From: CAYUYV01 sp964561475
GTDB lineage: Bacteria; Pseudomonadota; Alphaproteobacteria; JAJFIK01
Length of the DNA stretch: 64,000 nucleotides
Direction of reading: 5' to 3'
NCBI GenBank assembly: GCA_964561475.1
Contig: CAZLPU010000014.1
Coordinates: forward strand, 9,915 to 73,914
Shown here: positions 18,499 to 27,443 of the stretch, in pieces
Position numbering within the stretch: the first letter of the stretch is position 1
How the letters are laid out: each line of letters starts with the position of its first letter
Program-made: the position numbers and the translations under genes
Notes under the pieces: model-generated
What the model saw: the letters and a program-made list of their open reading frames with translations, nothing else
Databases searched by the model: none
What the model was told of the DNA's origin: nothing

Positions 18499-19725
18499 AA
18501 CGTCCCTCTGCCCGGCGCATCAGTTCACGATGTGTTCCTTTGCCCCTACTCGATCACGACTGGGCAGATTTGGAAACCAGGAAAAAAACTGGCGGGGTCC
18601 GGCCCATGGATATTGGGGGTTGCCTTTTGGGCAAGTCGGGTCATTGGGAGTGCTTCTCCTGGCCGGTCGGGCCTCCATCCAGGGCGGATGGGAGTCAAAA
18701 AACATCCCTAAGGCATGGTTCCCGCAAGCATTTGGTTTGCAGGGGCAATCGGTGTGGCTCTCCGTCCTGGTGCCCCAGGGGAGGGCTCAGCAGGCGGGTC
18801 AACACCCTGAAAGGAGTTGATTTCCCGGCCCTTTCCTGCTGAATTACTGCTTGCAAAAAGCCGAACCTGAATAGACGTTAAAGCGCACCAAGGTTCTCTA
18901 AAGCCTTCACCGCGTGAAGGATCATAAGCACTGCCGGAAGGGGTTCGGACCGGGCCTTGCCCCGTCATCCGGCAGACGGCGCAGAATCGGCCAAGTTTTT
19001 CAGCGGGTTCTACGCTTCCGGTCAACAGGGGCATCCGTCTCTGGCCATAAATCGCTCACTCAAGGCCCGTTCGTGCACTGTTTGGACCGGGAACTGGTGT
19101 TGGGCCGATCCCTCTCCAGCGTTTTCCCCACAAACTTTCGGTGCGGTCAGCCGGTCCGGCAGTGGCCGACATCGGATCGGGCGGAAACACTCACCTCAAA
19201 CCCGCGGGGCCTCTCCAGAGCCGGTTGTGTGCAGGTTTCTCTGTCCTGCGTCCCCTGAAGCGGGCCGCAGAAACTGGGTCAGGGGACACGTCCACGGGAA
19301 ACAGCCCCAAGAAGTGAACCACCGAGTTGAGCCGCTGTTTTGAGGAAAGGTCCCGGAAGGGCGACGGCCAGTGTGATCTGGGTCACGGCGCTAGAAGCTG
19401 CGGGACTTTATTCGTTGAAAGACCAAAGGCTGACACTTTGGGTCGCTAAGACTTTTGGACCGGTAAAGTTGAACGAGCGGCGAAGGGGTTTTGACCCGGA
19501 TCCGTTGTACTGGTCGCCGGAGGATTGAGCCGGACGATCGATTTGCCGACCGCACCGAGCACACAAGGCGTCCCAGGCGGGGCGTCCATGCGGGGCATCC
19601 CGGGCGAGGCAGCCCAGGCGGGGTGTTCCGGGCAAGGCGTTTCGGGCCGCGGTGGCCCAGGACGCGAGTTATTCAGATTCAGTACTCAAATGGGCCCGAC
19701 CTGACCGGCCCAGAGGTCATCGACC
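18499..19725. other. 1.2-kb region without a convincing gene
   Basis: No frame here has both a plausible ribosome site and protein-like composition; the frames seen are short and Arg/Pro/Gly-rich. Visible structure includes a small hairpin at 18904-18920 (CCTTCAC-CGC-GTGAAGG) and a degenerate tandem repeat near the right end (listed separately). It must include the promoters of the divergent MFS gene and the gene at 19726. A small RNA cannot be excluded. Confidence 0.5.
19569..19660. repeat. Degenerate 14-bp tandem repeat, about six units
   Basis: Successive units read approximately CGTCCCAGGCGGGG, CGTCCATGCGGGG, CATCCCGGGCGAGG, CAGCCCAGGCGGGG and TGTTCCGGGCAAGG, followed by a diverged copy. 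The array ends about 65 bp before the start codon of the gene at 19726. Confidence 0.6.
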
Positions 19726-20889
19726 ATGGCATATGCGCCACCCACAAACGACATGACGGCAGCTGCGGGGCGGGACACCGCCGTATTGCCTGCGGAAAAT
19801 GGCGCAGGGCAGCAGGGTCGTAGTCCGAATGGCCGAAATACCGGTGGTCGTAACACTCCTTCCGGCACCGGCCAGTCCGGCAGATCCGCGAACGGGTCAC
19901 CTTCGGCCAGAAAGTCCGGCCCCGGGAAGAAACCCAGCGCAACCGGAAATGGCGCGCAATCGACCGGCGGCAAGGCATCCGAGGTCCTTTTCGACACTTC
20001 CAATGCCGACGGGATAAAATCCCCCAACGCCGAATCCTCTGATCTTGAGACGGTCGAGCCAAAAACGCCGGGCTCGAAGGCGGAGGATCCGAAAGGCGCG
20101 GATGTTGTAGCCAAGGGCGGTGATGACACAGCCGGGGACGCCACAGCCGGGGCCGCAACAGCCGGCGACGCGACCGTTGAGGACACCCCGGTGAGAGACA
20201 ATGATGCGCGGGGCGGCTCCTCCTCCAATGGCTCTGCCCGTTCTGCCGCCCATAAGCGCAATGCCGCAAAACGCCGGGCCGCGAACCGCATTGCCCCTCC
20301 CAGGGACGAAAAACCGAAAAAAATCGATCCCGCGAGGCGCGCTGCGTTTTTCGCCCAGCACACAATTATGGGGATCGAACGCTTCATCGGATTGATCCGT
20401 GACCAGGTCATCCCCGACATTCTCCGCCATGACCCGGACCTGCTGCCGGACAGCCCGGAATGCCTGGAATATGCCTCGGTGATGGGTTCCTTCGACGGGT
20501 ACCGCACCCTCGTCTTCATGTGGTCCGAAAGTGCTTTCCTGGATGAGAGTGTGCGCGATCACTTAGGCCTGACCCAGGTCTATGACGACGACGTCCTGAG
20601 CGCGAGCCGGGTGGCAGCCTGTGTCAACGGCATGTGGACGTTGAGAGTGGAAAACGCTGGGGATAGCAGCGTCGCTCCGGGTCCGGATCAGATCACGCCC
20701 GTGATCCAGCGCACCATGATCACGCCGTTGACCCGTGCTGGTTATCTCGAACGGATCGTGGCGGACCGGTCGCCGGATAAGAAGAACGGTGCGGAAAAAG
20801 GAAACGGCCGCGCCAAGGCGGAAGTGTTTGTGCGGGCGACGGAGAAATTCCACGACCTGATGGTCGCCGCCCATACCGGTGTCAATTGA
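19726..20889 (+). CDS. Hypothetical protein: disordered N-terminal half, conserved-looking C-terminal domain
   Basis: The 387-residue product has a low-complexity first half (residues 1-190) rich in Gly, Ser, Ala, Asn and Asp, with Lys/Arg patches such as AAHKRNAAKRRAANR. An ordered domain of about 190 residues follows, starting ARRAAFFAQHTIMGIERFIG. It includes FDGYRTLVFMWSESAFLDES and a winged-helix-like ending (MITPLTRAGYLERIVADRSPDKK, then VFVRATEKFHDLM). The ending resembles the wing and last helix of MarR-type proteins, but this is only a shape resemblance. It is followed after 59 bp by another protein with long acidic disordered parts, and the two probably form a unit. No function is assigned. 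Confidence 0.72.
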   Translation: MAYAPPTNDMTAAAGRDTAVLPAENGAGQQGRSPNGRNTGGRNTPSGTGQSGRSANGSPSARKSGPGKKPSATGNGAQSTGGKASEVLFDTSNADGIKSPNAESSDLETVEPKTPGSKAEDPKGADVVAKGGDDTAGDATAGAATAGDATVEDTPVRDNDARGGSSSNGSARSAAHKRNAAKRRAANRIAPPRDEKPKKIDPARRAAFFAQHTIMGIERFIGLIRDQVIPDILRHDPDLLPDSPECLEYASVMGSFDGYRTLVFMWSESAFLDESVRDHLGLTQVYDDDVLSASRVAACVNGMWTLRVENAGDSSVAPGPDQITPVIQRTMITPLTRAGYLERIVADRSPDKKNGAEKGNGRAKAEVFVRATEKFHDLMVAAHTGVN

Positions 20890-20948
20890 GTGGGTTTCGA
20901 TTGCGGGAGTAAATCCGCCCCGTGCGTCCGGAACCAAAGGACAGGCCG

Positions 20949-22463
20949 ATGAACACGGTCTTCAAGATCGCTGACCCTTCCAAGCCATTGCCATCCCTGG
21001 CGGATCTCCTGGCGCAGGATGCTGATGGGGACCACGCCTCCGGTGAAAGCCTCGTGACCGTGTCATGGGCGCTCCTTGGCGACCGTCTGCCCGAGCTTGA
21101 GGATGACGAAGAACCGGAAGAGTACGAGGCCATCGAGATCGCCTTTGGTGCCTGTACCATGGAAACCGGCGCCCCTGCTGAAGCCCCCCCACCGTTCGCC
21201 CCCCGCCAGTTAGGCCCGGATGCCAACCCCCTTGCGGATTGCTTCGGCGAGGCACCGACCCCCTACAGCCTCATTCTCTGGGATGTGGAAAGCACCGGCG
21301 ACGGAGCATGGTCGGCGAGCCTCCAAAGCGGACTGGGGGATGGGGAAGCGGCCAGGCCCTGGCGGGAAGCCCTCGAGCTTGTGACATCAGGCGCCCAGCC
21401 ATTGGTCGACATGGTGGCGCACGCTCCGGCATCCGCGCCAACGAAGCCCGATGATGAAGACAGTGTTGCGCCCGCTGAAGAGGCTCAGGCGCCATCGGAA
21501 ATTCAAGACGCCGATCATCCCATTGCCCGTGATGACTCCATTGCTCTTGATGACTCCGGCGCCAGTGAGGACGTCCTGACCGCTGATCCGGCGGAGGATG
21601 ATGCTCTGGAAGAGGATCATCACGATGACGATCATGAAAATGATGATCATCGTGCTGGCGATTATGCGGGTGGTCCGGATCAGTCTGGCGGAGGTCTGAA
21701 GGCGGACCTTGAAGATGAACCCGACGCGCAACTTCAGGACACCTCCGAAACCGAGACACCGACGGATGATCATCAGCTCGCAGAGGAAGAACAATCCCTA
21801 ACCCATGCGAATGGACATGGCGCACGGGCGATGACCGGCAACCAGCTCCCGGTCCGTGTCCTGCCGTCGGACGGACCGCAAGACACGGGATCGGAGGAGG
21901 AGCGCCGTCCGACCATCGGGGAATTGCGGGCCCAGGGGCGCAAAAAGGGCAAGGGCATGGCCCAGCGATTTGCTGCCCAAGGCATGGCGGAAATGCTGGA
22001 TGATGGGGCGCAAGGCCCCTCGACCGCCCCGAAAGACAGGGATTCCTTCGCGTCCCCCCGCAGTGGCGGCTATGGCCCGGCCTCCAGATCCGCCGGTCCG
22101 GGCGAGGTTGATGTCATTCTGTCCAACATCCGCAATGACCTGCTCCTCGATGAGAACCTGCTCACCATCGAACATGATGACGAGGAAGAGGAGGGAGACC
22201 GTGCGGGCGGCAATGCCGGTGATCCGCAACCGGAGGACCTGATCGCCCGGAGTGATGCGGGATCGCACATCGAGGAAACGGAAGACGGCAAAGAAGCCGA
22301 AATCGCTTCGCCCCTGGCCGCCCGTCTCGCCGGTATCGACCATGCAGACAGCACGCCGCTTTATTGTGCGGGCAAGAAGGACGACAAAAAGCGCCGTCTC
22401 GCCGTCGGCCGCTACATGGACCAGGTCTATGACGAGTGGCTCCAGGGTGGCCCCTCATCCTGA
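20949..22463 (+). CDS. Hypothetical acidic protein with long disordered linker
   Basis: The product of 504 residues starts MNTVFKIADPSKPLPSLADL; the ATG at 20949 has an AAGGACAGG site upstream. The N-terminal 130 residues look folded (SLVTVSWALLGDRLPELEDD, then PYSLILWDVESTGDG). The middle 200 residues are Asp/Glu/His-rich and probably disordered (EEDHHDDDHENDDH). A conserved-looking tail follows, with RPTIGELRAQGRKKGKGMAQ and a C-terminal helix (RRLAVGRYMDQVYDEWL). No signal peptide or membrane span is present. It follows the gene at 19726 on the same strand and probably shares its transcript. I recognise no family; a scaffold or phase-separating partner is speculation. Confidence 0.72.
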   Translation: MNTVFKIADPSKPLPSLADLLAQDADGDHASGESLVTVSWALLGDRLPELEDDEEPEEYEAIEIAFGACTMETGAPAEAPPPFAPRQLGPDANPLADCFGEAPTPYSLILWDVESTGDGAWSASLQSGLGDGEAARPWREALELVTSGAQPLVDMVAHAPASAPTKPDDEDSVAPAEEAQAPSEIQDADHPIARDDSIALDDSGASEDVLTADPAEDDALEEDHHDDDHENDDHRAGDYAGGPDQSGGGLKADLEDEPDAQLQDTSETETPTDDHQLAEEEQSLTHANGHGARAMTGNQLPVRVLPSDGPQDTGSEEERRPTIGELRAQGRKKGKGMAQRFAAQGMAEMLDDGAQGPSTAPKDRDSFASPRSGGYGPASRSAGPGEVDVILSNIRNDLLLDENLLTIEHDDEEEEGDRAGGNAGDPQPEDLIARSDAGSHIEETEDGKEAEIASPLAARLAGIDHADSTPLYCAGKKDDKKRRLAVGRYMDQVYDEWLQGGPSS

Positions 22464-22528
22464 GACGACCGGACTGGAAAAGTCCACGGCGCTGAAATAG
22501 GCCCGGCTCCCGGCCATGGGATCAGGCC

Positions 22529-23473
22529 TCACGAAACACCTGACTCCGGCTTCAGCGCGAAAAAGCGGAAGACCTCCAACTCGTTGGCCTGCAAGGCATT
22601 GAGCCGTGCCGTCCAGCATTCGGCCTCCTTGGCCATCGCTTGCACAAAGGCCGCGGTATCCGCAATCTGATCATGCCCTTCCTGGGCCATTTTGAGCAGG
22701 GACGCCCACCGGGTCGTGGCTTCCGTCACCATGGTGACATAGGCCGGGGTCAGGGTTTTCTTCACCCTGAGATCGAACCCGGCTTCCTGGATCGCGGCGT
22801 TGTATTCCGCCTGGGTACAAAGGGAGGCCGTGCCCCAGAACGGCGAAAAAGCCGACTGGGCAAGCGCCGCCCCGTCTGTGCCGGGAGCAATCACATAATC
22901 GGTCAACAGAAAACTGCCTCCCGGGCGCAGACTGGCATAGATCTTGGCCAGGATCGCGGCACGATCGCCGAGGAACGAGAACTCATCCCTGGAAATGACG
23001 ATATCGAATTTGCGTTCCGGCAGAACGGTGTTTCCGGGCTCGTACAACTGTGCACTGACCTTGCGCGCCAACCCCGCCATGAGGGACTGCTCGCTTGCCA
23101 GTTCGATCAGATCCGTCCTGGCCTCATATCCGGTAATCCAGATGCCGCTTTCCCGGCAGATCTCCCGCGCGGGTCCGCCGAGACCGAGGCCCATATAGGC
23201 CATGCTCTTGTCCCGGGAAATCCCCAGCTTGGCCACGAGATCCAGAATGAATTCCGGCCCGCCGGGCCCCACATAGCCCTCTCCCCAGAGGGTTTCCGCA
23301 ATGAGCACTTCAGGGGGCAGCCCCAGGTTTTTCTGAGCGAAGGACAGGTCATGCCGGTGCGTCTGGCCACTGGATGCCTGGGCCCCGGACGCACCGGTGT
23401 CGTCGGGCAGGTCAACGCCTTCCCACCAGGCCCACAGTTGCTTTTTCAGACGGCTGACATTCACCCTTCCCAT
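22529..23473 (-). CDS. SAM-dependent methyltransferase-like protein
   Basis: The 314-residue protein has a class I methyltransferase fold in its middle. The glycine motif is YMGLGLGGPAREICRESG (about residues 92-109) and the acidic strand end is ITGYEARTDLIELA. A motif-IV-like FDIVISRDEFSFLGD and a GGSFLLTDYVIAPG segment follow. The N-terminus (LWAWWEGVD) is like that of phosphoethanolamine/arsenite-type methyltransferase relatives in alphaproteobacteria. The C-terminal 80 residues are helical and rich in Ala/Glu. It lies 131 bp downstream of the uracil-DNA glycosylase gene, same strand, possibly under its own promoter. Substrate unknown. Confidence 0.78.
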   Translation of the reverse strand: MGRVNVSRLKKQLWAWWEGVDLPDDTGASGAQASSGQTHRHDLSFAQKNLGLPPEVLIAETLWGEGYVGPGGPEFILDLVAKLGISRDKSMAYMGLGLGGPAREICRESGIWITGYEARTDLIELASEQSLMAGLARKVSAQLYEPGNTVLPERKFDIVISRDEFSFLGDRAAILAKIYASLRPGGSFLLTDYVIAPGTDGAALAQSAFSPFWGTASLCTQAEYNAAIQEAGFDLRVKKTLTPAYVTMVTEATTRWASLLKMAQEGHDQIADTAAFVQAMAKEAECWTARLNALQANELEVFRFFALKPESGVS

Positions 23474-23604
23474 CCATCGACACAGTGTGGATCATGACGA
23501 TCCGGCGCTTTACCCTCCCGTCAGGCTGGAAACAATGGGCAACCTGATGGGTGGGCAAGGCCCCGCAACCTTTCCAAAAAACCACAGTCCGGCTTAAGGG
23601 AACG

Positions 23605-24237
23605 CTAATCCTCTTGGGCGCGGTCCAGGATGGAACGGATGCGGGCGCGCAGGTGGGGAAGGATTTCCGCCTCGAACCAGGGGTTCTTCTTGAGCCAGGC
23701 ATTGTTGCGCCATGAGGGGTGGGGCAGGGGCAGAAAACGCGGCCTCAGGTCCCGCCAGGCCGCGACCGTTTCCGTCAGGGTACGGGGCAGGGGAAGTGCG
23801 GCCTGCTTCAGGTGCCAGGCCTGGGCATAACGCCCGATGAGCAGGATCAATTCGAGATTGGGCAGTTCCCTGAAGATCCGGACCCGCCAGAGCGGTGCGC
23901 ATTCCTTGCGCGGTGGCTTGTCCCCACCCTTGGCATCCAGTCCGGGAAAACACGACCCCATGGGGACAATCGCAATGCGGCTGGCGTCATAGAAGGTGTC
24001 CCGGTCCAGACCCAGCCAGTCCCGCAACCGGACACCGGATGGATCATGAAACGGCGTGCCTGAAGCGTGGGCCCGGGTGCCCGGCGCCTGGCTGGCGATA
24101 CAGATCCGCGCCCCGCGCCCGGCCTGGATGATGGGAACCGGCTCATGGGGCAGGGGCTCGCCTTTTGGGGAATCCCGGCACACCCGGCAGGCCCGCAAGG
24201 CACCGACGAGGCTTTCAAGGCTCTCCGGCGCACTCAC
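23605..24237 (-). CDS. Uracil-DNA glycosylase family protein with a four-cysteine (Fe-S-type) pattern
   Basis: The 210-residue protein has the UDG superfamily fold: motif 1 as SQAPGTRAHASGTPFHDPSG (residues 49-68) and motif 2 as LPLPHPSW near residue 175. Four cysteines are placed as in family 4/5/X enzymes: C17-x2-C20, then C96 and C113 flanking a loop. This suggests a 4Fe-4S cluster, although the N-terminal region is short. Such enzymes excise uracil or related lesions from DNA. The start overlaps the upstream DUF3253 gene by 4 nt (ATGA), which indicates coupled translation. Family membership is confident; substrate specificity is not. Confidence 0.85.
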   Translation of the reverse strand: MSAPESLESLVGALRACRVCRDSPKGEPLPHEPVPIIQAGRGARICIASQAPGTRAHASGTPFHDPSGVRLRDWLGLDRDTFYDASRIAIVPMGSCFPGLDAKGGDKPPRKECAPLWRVRIFRELPNLELILLIGRYAQAWHLKQAALPLPRTLTETVAAWRDLRPRFLPLPHPSWRNNAWLKKNPWFEAEILPHLRARIRSILDRAQED

Positions 24238-24551
24238 GGCTTGTCCTCACCGTCGGTCTGCTGATCTGTGGGACCGTCCGGGGCAGGGCGGGGCAGCCCA
24301 AGTCGGATCACGCCCTTGACCTCCCGGATGTCCACGGGCTTGCCCTTGCGGAACACCTGGATCAGCCCTTCATCCGCAAGCCCGGCCGCGGTCCGGCGCA
24401 CCAGGGTCATGTGGCGGCGCCAGTTTTCCGGGTCGATCCGCCGGGCCGCTTCCGAGGGGCACAAGGTCTTGCCCGCCCCCCGGGCTTGCGCCAGGTCCAG
24501 GATGGCCGCCCGGGCCGTGGCCTGGAGGTGTTCCGTATCGGGATCGCTCAC
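24234..24551 (-). CDS. DUF3253 domain protein
   Basis: This 105-residue protein matches the small DUF3253 family. It shows CPSEAARRIDPENWRRHM followed by LVRRTAAGLADEGLIQVFRKG and KPVDIREVKGVIRLGLP. The fold looks like a winged helix, with the last part as the wing. It is in a minus-strand operon: 14 nt downstream of the acyl-CoA dehydrogenase gene and overlapping the uracil-DNA glycosylase start. The family has no established biochemical role; DNA binding is inferred from the winged-helix look. Confidence 0.82.
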   Translation of the reverse strand: MSDPDTEHLQATARAAILDLAQARGAGKTLCPSEAARRIDPENWRRHMTLVRRTAAGLADEGLIQVFRKGKPVDIREVKGVIRLGLPRPAPDGPTDQQTDGEDKP

Positions 24552-24565
24552 CGGCAGACCGCCCG

Positions 24566-25717
24566 TCAGGACTGGGCGTTTTTCAGCATGGCCCGGGCAA
24601 TGACGATCTGCTGGATCTGGCTGGTGCCTTCGTAAAGGCGGAAGATCCGCACATCCCGGTAGAACCGCTCAATGCCGTAATCGGCCACATAGCCCGCGCC
24701 GCCGAAGACCTGCACCGCCCGGTCGGCGACCCGGCCCACCATTTCCGATGCAAACAGCTTGCAGCAGGAGGCTTCCATGGAAATGGCCTCGCCCGCGTCC
24801 CGGCGTCTGGCTGCATCGAGCACCATGGTGCGGGCGGCATAGGCCTCCGCCTGGCTGTCCGCGAGCAGGGCCTGGATGAGTTGGAAGGTGCCGATGGCGG
24901 AGCCGAACTGTTTGCGCTCGGCGGCATAATTGGTCATCTCACGGATCAGGCGCTCGGCCACGCCGACGCACACGGCGGAAATATGGATCCGCCCCCGGTC
25001 CAGCACCTGCATGGCCACCTTGAAGCCCTGGCCTTCGTCGCCGAGCAGGCAGGAGCGGGGAATGCGGCAATTGTCGAAAATCACGTCGCAGATATGGGCG
25101 CCCTGCTGCCCCATCTTCTTTTCCGGCCTCCCGATGGTCACGCCAGGGGTGTCCGTCGGCACCAGGAACGCGGAGATCCCGCCCGCACCGTCAATGTCCG
25201 GGTTGGAGCGGGCCATGAGGGTGAGCACGCCCGCCTTGTTGGCGTTGGTGATGTAACGCTTGGTGCCGTTGATGACATATTCATTGCCGTCGGGGATGGC
25301 GGTGGTGCGCACCGAAGCCGCGTCCGAGCCCGCTTCCGGTTCGGTCAGGCAGAAACTGGCGATGGTTTCCCCGCTGGCCAGCCGGGGCAGCCAATAGTCC
25401 TTCTGGTCCTGGCGCCCGAACATGACGATCCCCTGGGAGCCGATGCCCACATTGGTTCCGATCACCGAGCGGAAGGCAGGGGAGGTCTGGCCCAGTTCGA
25501 TGGCCACCAGGGCCTCTTCCTCCAGATCGAGCCCAAGACCGCCGAATTCCGGGGGGATCGACAGACCGAACAGGCCCAGTTCCCGCATTTCCTGGACGAT
25601 ATCGCCGGGCACCTCGTCGTTTTCGGCCACTTGGGCCTCATTCGGCACCAGACGTTCGGCAACGAACCGGTTCACGGTGTCAATCAACTGGGTCCGGGTT
25701 TCAAGATCGAGCGCCAT
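24566..25717 (-). CDS. Acyl-CoA dehydrogenase
   Basis: The 383-residue protein is a standard-length FAD-dependent acyl-CoA dehydrogenase that oxidises an acyl-CoA to the 2-enoyl-CoA. Visible signatures are CLTEPEAGSDAASVRT (about 125-140), GTKRYITNANKAGVL, DRGRIHISAVCVGVAERLIRE and the C-terminal QVFGGAGYVADYGIERFYRD. The RLYEGTSQIQQIVIAR ending follows. The catalytic Glu is expected at the YEGTSQIQ position. The start has an AGGAG site 7 nt upstream of ATG. The 40-residue longer frame runs through the regulatory repeats and is rejected. It leads a short operon with DUF3253 and the glycosylase. The three TTTGCAAA boxes upstream suggest control by a short-chain acyl-CoA-sensing regulator. Confidence 0.9.
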   Translation of the reverse strand: MALDLETRTQLIDTVNRFVAERLVPNEAQVAENDEVPGDIVQEMRELGLFGLSIPPEFGGLGLDLEEEALVAIELGQTSPAFRSVIGTNVGIGSQGIVMFGRQDQKDYWLPRLASGETIASFCLTEPEAGSDAASVRTTAIPDGNEYVINGTKRYITNANKAGVLTLMARSNPDIDGAGGISAFLVPTDTPGVTIGRPEKKMGQQGAHICDVIFDNCRIPRSCLLGDEGQGFKVAMQVLDRGRIHISAVCVGVAERLIREMTNYAAERKQFGSAIGTFQLIQALLADSQAEAYAARTMVLDAARRRDAGEAISMEASCCKLFASEMVGRVADRAVQVFGGAGYVADYGIERFYRDVRIFRLYEGTSQIQQIVIARAMLKNAQS

Positions 25718-25796
25718 GGGGGGTCTCCTGTGCTGCACGGCCAATATGGGACAAGTGGTTCGGACCTGACATTTGCATCCCAATCGCGGCTCGCCT

Positions 25797-25847
25797 TTTG
25801 CAAATGCTTGGCGTTTGCAAATGTCTAGCATTTGCAAGTGTCGGGGC
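25797..25847. promoter_or_regulatory. Three phased TTTGCAAA-type boxes (17-bp period)
   Basis: TTTGCAAA occurs at 25797-25804 and 25814-25821, and TTTGCAAG at 25831-25838, each spaced exactly 17 bp. The repeated unit is close to TTTGCAAATGtctaGCr. The outermost copies also form a perfect 11-bp inverted repeat (TTGCAAATGCT at 25798 and AGCATTTGCAA at 25827). The array is 80-130 bp before the acyl-CoA dehydrogenase start. TTTGCAAA is the known half-site of ScfR/RamB-family acyl-CoA regulators such as PccR, although with a different spacing there. The regulator is inferred. Confidence 0.72.
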
Positions 25848-25964
25848 CATGAGAACCATTAGTCATTGCATCAAAAGGACCATGGTCCGGGCGCTGGCGC
25901 AATGCGCCGCCCTGTCCGGCATGTATCAATGGACGTGCAACTGACCGATGAAACACCGGGCTGA

Positions 25965-27443
25965 TCAGGTGCCGCAGAATGTCTGTTTCACCAGTTCTTC
26001 TGCCCGGGGCGCCTTGGCGTAGTCCGCATAGGCCGGCTGGTCCTCATAGGGTTTGGACAGGACTGTGACCAGGGTTTCGAAGGGGCCGAAATCCCGGCGC
26101 TCTTCCGCGGCCTGGATGGCCTGCTCCACCCGGTGGTTGCGGGGGATGTAGGCAGGGTTTGCGTTGCGCATCACTTGGGCCTTGTCCGACGCGCTGCCAG
26201 GTTCACGAGCGAGGATGGCCTCCCAGTCCTTGCGCCAAGCATCGTAAGCGGTGGGATCGATGAAGAGATTGCGCACCCGGTCATGGGCGCTTTCATCCTC
26301 CGGCGTTTCGCTCAGAGTGCGGAAGGTGAGGGTGTAGTCGGCGGTGCTCGCCTTCATCGCATCAAGCAGGGTACGGACCAGGGTCAGATCGCTGTCCTCC
26401 GTCTTCGTCAGACCCAGCTTGCGGCCCATGACCGCGAGGAACTTCTTGGAGAACCGGTCCGAGAACCCGTTGACCACGTCTGTCGCCTCTTTGACCGCTT
26501 TGTCTTCGTCGTCGTTGATCAGGGGAAGGAGGGTTTCAGCCAGCCGGGCCACATTCCACACAGCGATGGGGAACTGGTTGGCGAAGGCGTACCGCCCGAA
26601 TTGGTCAATGGAACTGAACACCTTCGCCGGATCATAGGCGTCCAGAAAGGCGCAGGGACCATAGTCGATGGTCTCCCCGGAAATGGTCATATTGTCCGTG
26701 TTCATCACTCCGTGGATGAAGCCAACGCCCATCCATTGGGCCACCAGGGAGGATTGGGCCTCCACCACCTTGTCCACGAGGGCGAGGGGGGGATTGTCCG
26801 CCTGCGCAGTCTCCGGGTAATGGCGCTTGATCACGTAATCGGTGAGGGTTCCCAGGGCCTCGATATCCTCGCGCACGGCAAAATACTGGAAGGTGCCGAC
26901 ACGGATATGGCTGGAGGCCACCCGGGTCAGCACCGCCCCCGGCAGCACCCGGTCCCGCAGCACCGGTTCCCCGGTCAGCACCGCCGCCAGCGCCCTGGTG
27001 GTGGGGATGCCCAGGGCGTTCATGGCTTCGCTGACGATGTATTCCCGCAGCACCGGACCAAGGCCCGCGCGTCCGTCACCGCCCCGGGAAAACGGCGTGG
27101 GGCCCGCGCCTTTGAGCTGGATGTCCCGGCGTTTGCCTTCACCATCGACGATCTCCCCCAGGAGCAGAGCGCGTCCGTCTCCAAGCTGGGGGACGAAATT
27201 CCCGAACTGGTGGCCCGCATAGGCCATCGCCAGGGGAGTGGAACCATCCGGGACCGTGTTGCCCGCCAGGACCGCCACCCCCTCCGGCGTCGACAGGGCC
27301 GCTGCGTCCAGGCCAAGCTCAGCCGCCAGGGCTGTGTTCAGCCGGATCAACTCCGGTTTGGCCACCTTGGTGGGATCGAGCCGGGCATGGAACCGGTCCG
27401 GCAGGCGGCTATAGGTGTTGTCGAAAGCGAATTGGAGCGTCAT
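25965..27443 (-). CDS. selO: SelO family protein adenylyltransferase (AMPylase)
   Basis: This 492-residue protein belongs to the SelO/YdiU pseudokinase family, known to transfer AMP from ATP to Ser/Thr/Tyr of protein substrates in redox homeostasis. The sequence is typical: NTYSRLPDRFHARLDPT at the start, AYAGHQFGNFVPQLGDGRA, the ATP-site segment RRDIQLKGAGPTPFSRGGDG and the helix YIVSEAMNALGIPTTRA. The GVMNTDNMTISGETIDYGPC block carries the catalytic/metal residues (N and D pair), and ENP-type NPAYIPRNHRVEQAI lies near the end. The C-terminus ends QTFCGT, the conserved Cys-containing tail. It stands alone, with a CAGGAGG ribosome site at its start. Confidence 0.93.
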   Translation of the reverse strand: MTLQFAFDNTYSRLPDRFHARLDPTKVAKPELIRLNTALAAELGLDAAALSTPEGVAVLAGNTVPDGSTPLAMAYAGHQFGNFVPQLGDGRALLLGEIVDGEGKRRDIQLKGAGPTPFSRGGDGRAGLGPVLREYIVSEAMNALGIPTTRALAAVLTGEPVLRDRVLPGAVLTRVASSHIRVGTFQYFAVREDIEALGTLTDYVIKRHYPETAQADNPPLALVDKVVEAQSSLVAQWMGVGFIHGVMNTDNMTISGETIDYGPCAFLDAYDPAKVFSSIDQFGRYAFANQFPIAVWNVARLAETLLPLINDDEDKAVKEATDVVNGFSDRFSKKFLAVMGRKLGLTKTEDSDLTLVRTLLDAMKASTADYTLTFRTLSETPEDESAHDRVRNLFIDPTAYDAWRKDWEAILAREPGSASDKAQVMRNANPAYIPRNHRVEQAIQAAEERRDFGPFETLVTVLSKPYEDQPAYADYAKAPRAEELVKQTFCGT

